Below are positions 26,101 to 38,160 of a stretch of 64,000 bases of DNA, piece by piece. The notes beneath the pieces were generated by a model that saw only the letters and a list, made by a program, of their open reading frames with translations, ran no database searches and had not been told where the DNA came from. Numbering within the stretch: position 1 is the first letter of the stretch; every line of letters begins with the position of its first letter. The stretch is taken from positions 56,298,181 through 56,362,180 of the forward strand of contig CM051025.1 of NCBI GenBank assembly GCA_027627225.1, in the 5' to 3' direction. This stretch comes from Congeria kusceri. Its lineage: Eukaryota > Mollusca > Bivalvia > Myida > Dreissenidae. The translations under genes were made by a program, and so were the position numbers.

Positions 26101-29100
26101 TAAACTTTCATTTATCTTCTATGTTTATGAACAGATGACCGTATTGAGAGCTTTGTTTACAACTTAAGCCACTTAGAATGATGTTTCTATAATTGTTCTA
26201 GGCAACTGACTAATAACGGCAATACGATGACACAATCCTTACAGCTTATTAGACCATCGATTACATTTCATACTGCAGCAGTTATTAGGGGCGTCACAAT
26301 ATACCGGTATATTGCTTAATTGCAATATTTGATTCTGCAACAAAATATTGCAATATGAATGTTTATACTGATATATTGCATTATTTATGTGGTCTTTTTA
26401 CAGTTTTTTGTTGTTTTTTTTGTTTTGTTTTAATACCATGATTACAAAACTTTTGAGTGACTTAAAACATGCTTATTGTCAGTGATAAACAATTGAAAGC
26501 CAGTATGATTTTGTAAAGTTGATAGTTTTGTAGGAATGAATGTGAATAGCCAGACCATTATGGACTGTTCCAATAGTATACTATTCCATTTATATTTGGT
26601 ATACATGTATTGCATGTTTATGCTTAATAATACATTAAACCTGATACATTGTTTCCAGTTAAAATAAAGAGTGAAATACATACGTTGTTTATGCACAAAA
26701 CAAATATTCATCATAGAGTACATGTACATGGAAAAAAAATCACTGTGTATCTACTATAATAAATACAGTGAACAACCATGACAGGTGGTTTGAGTGTGTT
26801 CTCATAATTGTTTTGCTTTTTTATCTTTTTTTTTTATATGTTGCTATTGATGCGCCTGTCATTAACATTGGTGATAATAAAAAGTAAACAAAAAACAACA
26901 TTCTATAAAATATTGGCTGTTCATAGTGATTTTATCAGTCTTAAGCTTTTTAAATACAAAGGTTACAATATGTTGCAATAAATATCATGACAAATAAAAA
27001 AATATTGCGATATATCGCAATATGGATTTCTAATATCCTGACACCCGTAAGTGTTATTGAGATCCATTTAATAATGTAATGATGTGCATAGGTTTAAATT
27101 GCTAAAGAATCCAAAACGGCGGTGTTATTCAATTGTACAAATATAAAAGAAAAGCATTCTTTTGGGATTATTTTCTCTAAGTCTTTACAGTTATGTAAAA
27201 GTTTAATTTTAACCTTGTTGTTTCAGGGCATAATAGAAGTGAAATAAAATTGGTCGCTGCACTATGTGTTACATAGGAGAACTTTTCAACACATATTAAA
27301 TAGTCCTTCAACTGTAAGGCTCAGTAGACAATATTTTGCGACCAGAGCTTTCACGCAATGCTAGCACATCCATACATAGTTTAATACATTATCAACATGT
27401 ATATATGTATGTTTAAACGAATGAATTTTTTTATTTTTTTAATCCTGCATATATAACAAAACACTTTTGCTTATGAATAACAGCCATATTATGGACTATA
27501 AATATTTAGCTCCAAATAGTAATCCTTTACAATGCCAGCAAAAATAGTAACCTCCTTTTTTTGGAGAAAAAACAGGATATTAAATTGTACAGTGCATCAT
27601 ATTCTTTTAATAAGACTTTTAACCTATTCCTAATTGCGGACAAAATGTTTGCAATTTGCGGCGCTACTTCCCCTACTTTATAATCTTTCATTTAATTGTA
27701 TGTTTATTGCTTCCACTTCTGTTTTCAGATTGAAAGTATTGCTAAGAAAGATGAACACATTGTGCCAATAGGAAAAACAGCTTCAGAGGTATTCACATAA
27801 TAGCTCGCTGCTGATTATTTTTATTGCTGCAAACATTATATTTATAATGTAAATGGCATTTGTATGGCTTTTTTTTCAATTTGATACAAAATTGTAAGCT
27901 CTGTTTACATTTAATCCTGAGGACATAACATAACTTTACAATTTTTCTTTGTACAATATGTTTAATTGATTTTTCTTGTAATCATTTGAAACATTGTGAA
28001 TTTGAATTACAAAACTGTAATAGAGTAAGAAACTATATCAATATTTAGTCTACAAAATACATGTATTAATGTATACACTTGTTTATTCAAGTGGTTCTTG
28101 GTAAATATTTGACAAAATATTACTTTATCTGCTTCTTTTATGACCTTACTATTTGCTGTGAAATGAATGCTGTGTTTTGATTTTTTTAGTAACAATGTTT
28201 GTCAGGGTGTATACATTTACGGTATATAAAGAGTAGAAATCCTTTATCAGTTTGCTTTCAACAGCATCTCTGCAGAAATAGCTTGTTGGTAGCTTACCAA
28301 AATAAGCAAAGTGTTCGTTCAATGGTTGAACATTTCCCTATAATGTATTGTTTCCCTGTTATATCTATGTATAAAATATCAATAATAGGCAAAGTCTTTT
28401 AGATTTTTATGTTGTTTACAATAAGAGAACGTTGTTCTACAGAGCTATAAGACCGGTTGCTGAGATATTTGACATGTCACAATAATGCGGTGTTGGTTTC
28501 AAACAATGCTGTTCTGACCATTTTCCGTGTATCCAACTTTGCTCCACTTGGTTGTACCTGTCTGTTGTCATCTTCTGTTAATAACCCCTTTTGTCAAAGT
28601 GTCAGATAATTGGACCAAACTGTATGTTACTAACGTGTGCAACTCTGTTTGGAAAACACACTTATATAAATATGAATAGAACAGTTTCTTCCCATTAGTT
28701 GTGCTTGTATTACAACCACGAGTTACTATGCATTTTCGTTGTAAAAATTAATAGCACAAATTCCTTTGAGATTCACTTTTATAAGAATACCTAATACTCA
28801 TACTGCATAAATTATTTATAAAATAATATTTATCAAAAAAACTAAAAATCACAGTTTGCCAAAGAATTGTTGTTTTCCTGCAGCAATGTGATGAAGAGGA
28901 TGATGAGGATGAAGACGAAGGGGAAGACGATGATGATGAGAGTGATACAAACGATGATGAACTCGCGTCAGACATGATCTATGACAGGGACTCCCCAGAA
29001 GATGTAAGTTCAGTGGCACAGTACTGGCACTGTCTGTTTAGCCTCTATTGAGGCTTCATTTCTGTTATGTGGCTATTGTCACGAAAACCTCTTTGACATG

Positions 29101-31190
29101 ACAGATCTCTTTAAAATTGAGGCGTGTCGTGGGAAACCCGGGCTTAATGCATGTGCATGTCTGCACAGGCTTTTCTGGGATCAGAGCAACAGATAAGGAC
29201 TCTGTCAGAATTGGGTATAACCCAATCATATTTTAAATAATTGAGTACTGAAAAAAAGATTTGAGTACTTTAAATTATGTTACCCCATTAGAATAAAATT
29301 AATTGAGTATTAAACGAATTTGATCTCCACCATAGTCAAACGACTACAACACTCAAATGGTTTCTTTAATTTAACACAAACATAACTTTGTCTCTTTTCA
29401 CAATAATAAATCGCAGTAGTGTTCTCAACAAATAAATAACTGAACTCGGATGATTTCTGAAAAATAATTTAAAACTTTACGCACTGCGTTTGCCGGTTTT
29501 GCATATTGGGTATTTTAATTGAGTTTTGTTACTCATTAAATTAAAAACATTTACGCAAATACGCGCCTTATCTGTTGCTCTGCTGGGATGACTCTGCATA
29601 CAGTTGATCTATGTTTAGAAGAGACTTCCTTGAAACAGAAATTACCATAAACGCGGACTACACAGGCTTGATTCGGGACGACACTTAACACACATGCATT
29701 AAGCCTGGTTTTCCCTCGACACGCCTCAAGGAAATATGCATAATTATGCTTTTTTATTCGACCTTGTTCCCGTATTTTCTTGTGGCCTGTGCACCATCCC
29801 ATTTTAAAAGCTTCTGAAGTCTTGGGTCCTTAATAGGTCTTCTGGTCACTTATGGTTGTTACATCGGATTGGTTAGACAAGACAGAATGAAAATACAAAT
29901 AGCGAATAATTATTTTATTGAGTGTAAATAGTTTAAAATTGATAGATTCTTAACATTTGTGTTCATTTCCAAGCTGTAGAAATATGTTGAAAGTTTAAAC
30001 AGGAACTGAAAAAATATGTCTTGAAGTAGTACACAATGTTGTCAATATACCTTAGGTTCTGAATGTAATAGTTGTAGCATACTTAGGACTAAAATATGTT
30101 AATTATTTAACGAGCCCACAGGGCGAGGTTAAAGAATTAACATATTGAGGTCAAAGGGTTTTACACCATATTTACCAATCGCATCGCAACTTTCTACTAG
30201 GCAGATCCCATGGGCAGTTCCTAGACGGCACGGGATGTCCAGCATTCTTGACATCTGTGTCGTTTCCAAATTTAGCGCTGTCACAAGTAGCGTGCATATA
30301 AATTAAAACTAAATTTCAATATATTGCACGCTACTTTATGCACTATTACCTTTGCATATTAGGACCCGCCCACCAATTACCGTTCTGATATCACAGTTAT
30401 TGAACATCGGAAAACAAAGAAAACTCTCTGAAATGGTATAAATATTAATTATGGGAGTATACAAGGTAGTTGTAAAATTTTCATCCTTGCTGTATTGATA
30501 TCTAATAGTAGATATGCTATGCCATGTAGTGATACTTTTATACAGTGAACATTGCTGTATACGGTTGGTTAGTGAATTATCAGTTGCCATGGAAAATGTT
30601 TAGCATAAACTGCGTTTTGTTCGGAAATTCCAAAAATTGTTAGGGTTTTACCTGACTTTCGGTCCTTTGCTTGTGTCAAAATCACAGGACTGAATTAACA
30701 TTAACGGGCCATGAAATAGATCTGGGCCCAGTTGCTCAAATCTTTAACGGCCAATTAAGCTAACAGCTGTTAACTTTTGTATGAAGTTTTTTATGTAATT
30801 TAAATGTTAAAATTTTAAACTTTGCATTTATTTAAAATAAATTGATATGCTCAATAATTGTCAAACGCTTTATACGCGAGTTGCTTGTAATTTTAGTTTT
30901 ATTTACATCTAAAGTTAACAGGCCATTAGCTTAACTGGTCGTTAAAGTTTTGAGCAACTGGGCCCTGGTAATGAATTAAGTGCAACTTGTACAGGACATT
31001 CGGGTCTGCTACATTAGATCTTTAAAAGTCTTACAGGACCGGCTGGAAAATGACCGGTGAGGTTCTTTGATCATGTACCTTTCGGAATGTCTGTTTGTTG
31101 CATATTTAGGAAACTATGGGCAGTTTAAGATTGTCTAAACCTTCTCATTCGCAGGTGGACATGGACGGTAATGGAATGGCTTTAACATGA
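23125..31190 (+). CDS. ANAPC15: anaphase-promoting complex subunit 15, four exons
   Basis: Small APC/C subunit. APC15 promotes turnover of the mitotic checkpoint complex on APC/C-Cdc20 so that checkpoint signalling can be silenced. Coding exons are 23125-23247, 27729-27788, 28884-29003 and 31155-31190 (123, 60, 120 and 36 nt), all phase 0. Acceptors are TTTTCAG, CCTGCAG and TTCGCAG; donors are GTAACG, GTATTC and GTAAGT. The protein (112 aa) starts MSAPIFPKLIPTATDPLWFH and carries VDKPCDDENEL. It continues with HKSWIESIAKKDEHIVPIGK, then a run of Asp/Glu (about residues 63-86), then RDSPEDVDMDGNG before the stop. These match the family hallmarks: PLWF-VDKPC, the W-x2-SIA-KD-x2-VPIGK-ASE block, an acidic tail and a terminal VDM-GN motif. 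Human APC15 is about 121 aa. The tail ends MALT and lacks the human C terminus. Introns of 4.5, 1.1 and 2.2 kb contain TIR and MITE elements. A further non-coding 5' exon is possible. Confidence 0.93.
24110..24201. repeat. 32-bp tandem repeat, three units
   Basis: TACAGATTG(T/C)GCTGAT(C/T)AGAT followed by TTAGGAA(A/G)TGG repeats at 24112, 24144 and 24176, a strict 32-bp period. It lies in the first ANAPC15 intron. Confidence 0.9.
26288..27050. mobile_element. possible TIR element with AATATTGC-rich ends
   Basis: The left end reads GGGGCGTCACAATATACCGG and continues into TATTGC repeats. The right end carries ATATCGCAATATGGATTTC…CTGACACCC, broadly its inverted counterpart. A GTTATT direct repeat lies near both flanks but is not precise. 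No transposase frame. It sits in the first ANAPC15 intron. Confidence 0.4.
29117..29729. mobile_element. palindromic MITE with internal insertion
   Basis: The ends TTGAGGCGTGTCG…CGACACGCCTCAA form a perfect 13-bp inverted pair, and pairing continues inside (CGGGCTTAATGCATGTG against CATGCATTAAGCCTGG). The arms extend to GGATCAGAGCAACAGATAAGG near 29180-29200 and its near-complement at 29567-29588. The 366 bp between are unrelated AT-rich sequence with its own inverted TTTTAATTGAGT-type ends, which suggests a later insertion at the centre. Same family as 61063-61319. It lies in the third ANAPC15 intron. Confidence 0.75.
30722..30967. mobile_element. GGGCCCAGTTGCTCAAA-type MITE
   Basis: Terminal inverted repeats of about 55 bp: the left begins CTGGGCCCAGTTGCTCAAA and the right ends TTTGAGCAACTGGGCCC or nearly so. 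Internal arms share TTAACGGCCAATTAAGCTAA with a few changes. The AT-rich centre has no frame. It lies in the third ANAPC15 intron. Confidence 0.75.
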
Positions 31191-31641
31191 GGCATGCAAG
31201 GACCACAGAAAAGACTCATGGTTGATTGTAGCTTCTGTGCTCTGTTGATGCATGTGCTTAGGAAAAGGCTCATGTCCGTTTTTTCACTCGTTTGCTTTCA
31301 ATGATTCGAGAATGTGGTCATCAGTTATAGAGGGTATGCACATGCAACTGTAGTAAATACTGTTGTTAACGTGTTCAGTTTTAATTAACTCAGTTTGTAT
31401 TTTGGTAACACTGTGCAAAGTAGTTTACTGCAAATGTTGATAGTTGTTGGCCATAGCAGTTGAAATGGGCATTTCATGTGTACTGTAAAGAACGAGGATG
31501 GTACAGACTAATTTTTTTTAAACATCACATGTTCCAGGGTGATTGTGTCCAAAATTTGTCAACTGTATCAAGTACTGTGTTCTATGTTATAAATTTATCA
31601 ATGCATCATGCGTTTTCACAAATTTTGCTTCATGTTTAAAC

Positions 31642-31647
31642 AATAAA
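31642..31647 (+). terminator. ANAPC15 polyadenylation signal
   Basis: AATAAA about 450 bases after the ANAPC15 stop codon, with a GT-rich run of sequence around and no earlier canonical signal noticed. It implies a 3' UTR of about 470 nt ending near 31665. Confidence 0.6.
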
Positions 31648-31905
31648 GGAGTTTATAATATGACATATAAATAAACGTTATTTGATCGGCTCAGCGACAC
31701 TCCATCGAAATAAAATCATACATGACATTGCGCAGCTTTTACCTCAACCGTGAAAATATCAGATGATATTGCACAGGAACGTCTGTGTCGTACAAAGATG
31801 ACCTCATAATATGACCTCATGTACGATTTTGTCAAAACATTAGCTCCGAATGGATTAAATCCATATTTTGTAATGTTCAGTGGATATTATTGGGTCATTT
31901 TTATG

Positions 31906-32290
31906 CCCCCGGCATCTTGATGTGGGGGCCATATAGTGATTGTTCTGTCCGCCATGACAAGGTTAAGTAGATATTACCGTTTCGTCCAGCACCAGCACCA
32001 ACACTTACACAGTTGTTACCTATGACCGTTCCCTATCCACCCATATCACCCAACCTCAGTTTGACCTTGATCTTGACCTAATCTGTACTTAGAATAATTC
32101 AAATGGGCTGTTTCTTGGTTAACTAGATTTTACCGTTTCGTCTAGCGCCAACACCGCTTGCAACAACACTTGGATATTTACACAGTTGTTACTTATAACC
32201 GATCCCAAACCACCCGTATCACCCAACCTCACTTTTACCTTGACCTTGGCCTAATAAATCGCAATAACTTACTGTTATTCTCATTTGCCT
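31906..32290. repeat. dispersed repeat starting ATGCCCCCGGCATC
   Basis: Opens with a small hairpin (TGCCCCCGGCATCTTGATGT then GGGGGCCATATAG), followed by two diverged ~155-bp units. Each unit has TTACCGTTTCGTC-AGC, TACACAGTTGTTAC and CACCCAACCTCA followed by TTGACCTTG. The layout (5' hairpin and tandem cores) resembles a non-autonomous Helitron-like repeat. Confidence 0.5.
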
Positions 32291-32514
32291 TTCTTTAACG
32301 ATGTCGAATTTGAAAAATAAAGTTGATTCGTGATAAAACAGCTGCTGTACCAGTGCCTTTAGGAAGACACTTTAACGGGAGTTAGGATAAGCAATACATT
32401 TACTTGCTTTACTTGTCTTTTGTTTAAACATTATGATTGAAAGACACAAATGTGCGTTTTTGTTTCTATTTCATTATCTGGCATTTTTTTTTATAAGTCA
32501 TATATTAAAACTAG

Positions 32515-33620
32515 TATGGAATTTTTATCTGTGCAATATCGTGTGAGCAAAAATCCATACTGGTGCAGTGCCTAAAACCGCCACTGTCCTGTATCCGCCA
32601 CCCCATCCAAATAATCGGTTGTATAGTGGCGATTACCTTTCTGTTGATTTGGATCAATCAGACGCTTTCCTTAACAATGCTTACACAATTTTATTATTGA
32701 ACCGGTGAGTAATTAAATATTTAATCCAATTGTTTTGTCCATGACCACTAAATGTTAAGAAACTGCCAGGGGGGGATCTATTTCATACTGCGCACGCGCA
32801 GTTTTGAGGCCCCAAATGGTGTCCACGATAAAATTAAATTATCGTGTATTAATATTATGACCATGTGAGCATGTGCAACATAAAACACATCAATTATATT
32901 AAGCATGCACGTGTATATTAAATGTAAGTCAGTTAAGTAATTTCACGCCTCTCAAAAAGCGCACCACTTTGTCCCAACACAGGACCTCAGTTTCGTAACC
33001 ATGCAAATGATCTATTTTTAGAAATAAAATAAGTTTTTTTTGAAGAAATTGAAAAACATATTAACAACAAACAACTCTTAAAAATAAAGTTTGAATTAGA
33101 ACGATAGTCAAACAGTCAGCAAGACGTACACATTTCCTGATCTACGCTTTTTCACCAGACGTATTCGGATCACGATATGAAAAAAAAACACTTCAAAATG
33201 ATTTCCGAATAAACAAAAGTGTTTTTTTGTTGTTTTAAACTGAATAAAAATTGCTTGAAAATGGATTTCATATAACTATTATTTTCAAGCAATGTTAAAG
33301 ATGGGTGGCGGATTTAGGCACGATTTAGGCACTCCCAAGCACATTTTAAAATACTGTTGAGGCCTTCAATCACGCTAATTATTTTTCCTCCTTCAAAGAT
33401 TCGAAATGTAACCAAAACATGCCAGCAAATGCACATTAAACCTAACTTGATTGATGTTAATTTTTGTGTCGATTGGTTAATTACTTTTGAAACTATCGTA
33501 AAAATACCTCCCAAATTTGGCAGATTTAGGCATGCACCAGTATTGAACTCGGCTGTCGCCTCGTTGAAGATGGATTTTGCTGTGCACCATCACACGATAT
33601 TGCACAGCTAAAAGTCCATA
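32515..33620. mobile_element. 1.1-kb element with long inverted ends
   Basis: The left end (TATGGAATTTTTATCTGTGC then AATATCGTGTG) and the reverse complement of the right end (TATGGACTTTTAGCTGTGCA then ATATCGTGTG) match over about 30 bases. Inside, GCCTAAA-CGCC and its inverse recur with the shared phrase ACTGGTGCA. No transposase frame. The target duplication is unresolved. Confidence 0.6.
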
Positions 33621-33676
33621 TTTGTATTGCTATAACATAAGTAATGATATTAAAGTCTAGGTTTCATTATGAACCG

Positions 33677-35976
33677 TAGGGTGGAGCTTATTTTTGAACG
33701 TTTGAAACATGATCTTCTTACCCTCTCATATTGTACCTATATATACAAAAATTAATTTGGCAAAATATGAGCACAATTGAACAATATTAAGGGGTAGCTC
33801 AATGATTATGAAGTTTCTAATATTGTGCCCCAAAGCTGCAGTGGTACAGCCGCCTTATTATTTTGCGTACTACATGTAGATTAATTCTCATAATAAATTA
33901 AGAACCCATTTAACTACTAAGTAAAGTGACATTTTCTCCATTCATCATATTCACAACACAACATTCAATAATCGTTGTTAAAGACCAAGAACCAATCATC
34001 CAGATTTCATGGTTTTGCTGACAATGCAAAGTGTCAACCAATTCATTTTCGGACAAGTCATGTTCACACTTGTGTGGACTGACTGTGCTGACTAGGCAAC
34101 CGTGTAAAAGCAGTACTGATTTGGTATTTTGGCCTGGCATCACACCTGCCATTACCACTCTCTGTTCCTGTTGTAATCACTGCAACCGCAGTGCTTCGTC
34201 AAACCCCAGTGCTCCACTATCGCACTGAATGCCCCGGAATATCCAATTCAGTGTCTGTGTGCTGAAATTACTTTTAGTTTACTTACAAAGTACACACTTA
34301 TCTAGTGGTTGTTGATCGTTACTTTAGCTGGCTTATTGTGAAGACTGTAAAGCGCCTTCTGATGGACAATACCAGTGACTCAAGTGAGTCATTGACAACG
34401 ACAAATGTCAACATGCAATGCTGCAGTGCCGCAACACACCTGATCCGGACACAAAACTCTCCCCAGCTTTGTGTATATTTGGCAGACCTGTCAGGGATTT
34501 TATACCAATCCCACCTAACAGTTACAAACCTCATGACACGTGGCATTCCACAGCAATGGCAAGAGAAGAGGCTCTTCAGAACAGACAATGCGGAAAGAAA
34601 CTGTCTCAGCAAACAAAACGTTGTTATTGAGGTACGCCAATATGACCAATATGTTATTAGAGTTGATGGTTCCAGACGTTTAACCCCACATAACCGGATA
34701 TTTCTACATTAATACATCCCAGTGTATGTAGATTGTCCAGACTGACGGCTGATGCCGACTTTACAGGTCTATGTCTACCCAACTTGAGGCTTCTACTCCA
34801 ACTTGTAGGCCTAAGAACACTGACACTGCGCTTTACCATCTGTTACGAAAACACCTAGGCAGCCCGAACCTATACAGACACCCGTCGCTACACGTGGCAC
34901 ATCCGGGATATCACAAACCAGAACATCTGACATTAGTTGACCTATGACCCCCACAATCAGTCGGGCTACCAGTCACCAGATGCCTGTGAGAACCCTACAG
35001 CTCTGTCACCAACTGGGGTATGTCATATCCCTGTTTCTGATGAACCTTCCAGCCCTAGACGATCAGAGTAAGACGTGCTTCTACATGGCAAAACGACAAC
35101 GAGATGGAATTGTCTGAATCTTTGCGATAATGCTATGCTGTGCTTCTTTATACTTGTTGTCTCTTTTCTCTGATATATTTGCATTAAAAAATGTGAGTTA
35201 TTTTATCCGAACAGGAGTTATTCTATTCATAACATAGTAAATAACCATTATGTGAAAGAATGAGACTACTGTGTATTGACTTTACTTGCACATATTTACT
35301 TGTAATATTTAAGACAGTGCTTAATATTTTGCAACATTCATTTCATTATGTTAGCAATAGGTAGAGTTGATAAGTTTTAATATTATGTTACTGTAGTTTT
35401 TGATATTTTAGTGTCTTGAGGACTACAATGAAAGTTTTTTTTTTCATATTCCAACATGCACATGCTCATTTGTAATAAGTTTTCAAATATTCAGCTATGT
35501 CATACTGTTATACGGTACATGTACAATGTTTTGTTAACCTAGTTCTTAGATCTGTCTTTGATTTTTACATACTTACTACCCAAAGTGACGGCGGGGGGAG
35601 AAAGAGGATTTTAAATAAAACTTTAGTTCAATCTGTCTTTTTTTCAAATCTTGATCATTGTTGATAGATGCCAATAAAGTATACAACAAATAGACCACAT
35701 TCTTAGTAAAATAAGTTGTCAGAACACTATTACTGTGTTTAAAATAAATACTGTATTGTTTGAAATTAATTTAGAGAGATACTTGTAAAATCACGTAATT
35801 TGCTATATTTCTATAACTTTGGTAATCTTTGAGGCACTTAGCTACCCCTAAACATAGGAATTTATTGTTCAAACTTTGCATACAGTGCTTTTATATCATA
35901 AGGAACAGATTTGGGGGTAAGACTTTGAAAAAAAAAAGATTTTTATTTTTTTTTGGATGTTTTTAGCTCCACCCTA
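33677..35976. mobile_element. 2.3-kb TIR element with 8-bp target duplication
   Basis: The ends are perfect 12-bp inverted repeats, TAGGGTGGAGCT at 33677-33688 and AGCTCCACCCTA at 35965-35976. They are flanked by the direct repeat ATGAACCG (33669-33676 and 35977-35984). Subterminal similarity (GGGGTAGCT near 33790 against AGCTACCCC near 35840) extends the arms to about 180 bp with many changes. An 8-bp duplication fits the hAT superfamily. There is no DNA transposase; the only coding remains are of a gypsy-type integrase. Confidence 0.75.
34031..34950 (+). pseudogene. decayed gypsy (Ty3-type) integrase fragment
   Basis: Plus-strand frames carry familiar pieces of Ty3/gypsy pol. First come FWPGITPAITTLC and CNHCNRSASSNP (the integrase zinc-binding region, 34130-34210). 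Then comes VDRYFSWLIVKTVKRLL (about 34308-34360), where the start of the catalytic domain joins its far end. After it follow QCRNTPDPDTKLSP and IFGRPVRDFIPIPP (34420-34520) and finally VIEVRQYDQYVIRVDGS (34624-34674). Frames change at least twice and stops intervene. Most of the catalytic core is deleted, so it cannot be functional. No LTR was recognised. It lies wholly inside the 2.3-kb TIR element. Confidence 0.88.
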
Positions 35977-36359
35977 ATGAACCGCCAGTATTATTTTAGA
36001 TTTTAGAACATATCAGTTAAATCTAAGATTAGGTTTTTAATAATTTGAAAGTGTTCATTAAACATTTAGCTATTTATTTTTTAATTATTGTAATTCTTGG
36101 ATTTTGATTCAAGTGATTGTGTTGCAACTGAAATAAAAATGTAAACTGTTTTTGTATCATTAGTCTTTCTTAGTAGTTATGTATAAATGTTGCCTTAGTC
36201 GTTGTCAGACAATGGAATACTGGTACATGGATCTTTCAGGCAAAGACTATTGATTTATATGAGCTTTGTTTTTGCAAATGTTAATGTCGACCTACTATCA
36301 ATACGCCCCTTTATTGAATTCGGATCATCCGATGGCTGACAAGTTTTATGTGCTTTTGG

Positions 36360-36680
36360 GTCTTAAATTGGGTCACAGATTGGCAAAATGACAATTTTCA
36401 AAAAATTTGGCACATATTCCAAATAGAAATTTTACATTATATAAAAACAAGCGAAAGAACATGAGTAAGAAATATATTGGAAATATCGTCTTGTTTATGG
36501 ATAATCATCAATCGAAATGGATACAATTATAAAGCGTTTGTAACGCTTTTCATTGGTATTTTGGAAAACAATGTATCGCTTAGATACCGTTAAAATACAC
36601 AACTAATTGTAAACGTCCGGATGGTCGACTTTTTATCGCATAACATTTTTATTTTAAAGGTCGAGTCCCGGCGAAGGCGA
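36360..36680. repeat. degraded relative of the 39.06-kb tRNA-containing repeat
   Basis: Shares, in order with 39.06-39.25 kb, phrases such as CACATATTCCAAA, GGATAATCATCA/GAGTAATCATCA and TATAAAGCGTTTGTAACGCT. Further on, GGTCGAGTCCCGGCGAAG looks like a decayed tRNA T arm. No function is inferred. Confidence 0.5.
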
Positions 36681-37854
36681 ATCTTTAAATTTAACTTTTT
36701 TTCTTTATATACTATTTGTTTAAGATTATTCCAGATGCTGTAGTTTTTGTAGTAAAGACATTTAATTACATCTTTTAAAAATACGAACAATCTTGTGAAT
36801 AAGTCCATTTAAATGAAAATAAACTCTTGTTTAATCCACGTTTTATTAGTAAATAAAAATTTACATCTTATAGAAACCCAAATGGCTGCAATACAATACC
36901 AAAGTCAAATATGCCATCACGCCTGGGATTAACATGGCCTTTGCAAACGGACAGCTTATTTCCAGTTGCCATTCAACTGCAGAACGGATGCTAATATGTA
37001 CGTAACATGGCGAGTGCTACATACTTACAAATATAGAAGAACACAGCACGCCTCTGACAATACCAACAGTTTAATTACCAATTACAGAGTAGGTCGAACG
37101 GAACTGTATAAAATGTTGGCATAAATAAGCGTGACTACGTGCAAGTATTCGCGTTACCGTCTGTATATCACAAACGAAGGAACCAAAAGCACCGAAATAT
37201 TCTTAACCTATAATCTCCGGGTTTTGTAAATTCATCTTTTTTTTTATACAAAAATTAGGTGTTTGGGTTTATTGTTTGTTGTGTTCAAGTCAAATTTCTA
37301 CATAAGATATGCAACTCTTTATTTTAAGTGTTACGCCCAATCATCATTTCAACAAAATTTCAAATTAACATTTTTTCAAGATGGATTTTTACGAATTCTC
37401 TAATAATACTCTGTACATGTAACATGTTCTACACATTAAGTTTTCGTTGTTGTAAAAATGTTGCTATAATATTTTATTGGTACATATGAGCCAAATAATA
37501 TCAGTCCGTAAACAGTTCGTAATTTAATCAATTTTCAGAAAGTGTCCCAAAAACAAAGAATTTTGATAAGCAAGACCTCGTTGAAAATATATAGTTATCA
37601 GTCTAATCATATTCACATGGTATACATGTATTATCGTATTTAACGTACATGTAATATTAGACTACAATAACTTGACTGGCAAAACGATCTATGATTCAAC
37701 AAACGAAGTGAACATACGTTTTCTGTGGGAAATTATTCGTGTCATCTTAGACTGTAATGTGTAGTATATCATATCTAAAGTCATTTATGTTGTCGTTCAA
37801 TTCCATTCTCATGTTAAGTTGGCTTCTTGGTACTGTAATTCTTCTTTTATAGAG

Positions 37855-38160
37855 TAGACGCATTGATTTCTGTCGCATAAATGGTTTCTAGACGCATTGA
37901 TTTCTGTCGCATAAATGGTTTCTAGACGCATTGATTTCTGTCGCATAAATGGTTTCTAGACGCATTGATTTCTGTCGCATAAATGGTTTCTAGACGCATT
38001 GATTTCTGTCGCATAAATGGTTTCTAGACGCATTGATTTCTGTCGCATAAATGGTTTCTAGACGCATTGATTTCTGTCGCATAAATGGTTTCTAGACGCA
38101 TTGATTTCTGTCGCATAAATGGTTTCTAGACGCATTGATTTCTGTCGCATAAATGGTTTC
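37855..38160. repeat. nine identical 34-bp tandem repeats
   Basis: The unit TAGACGCATTGATTTCTGTC continues with GCATAAATGGTTTC. It repeats every 34 bases from 37855 and ends exactly at 38160 (9 x 34 = 306 bp). I see no difference between units except at the outer edges. The unit is not a multiple of three and there is no spacer, so it is neither a coding repeat nor a CRISPR-like array. Confidence 0.98.

Noticed and set aside
28748..28975. Ser-rich 75-aa frame on the minus strand
   Set aside because: It is the antisense of the acidic ANAPC15 exon, which has splice sites and homology on the plus strand.
37855..38160. CRISPR-like array
   Set aside because: The repeats abut directly with no spacers, and the DNA is from an animal.
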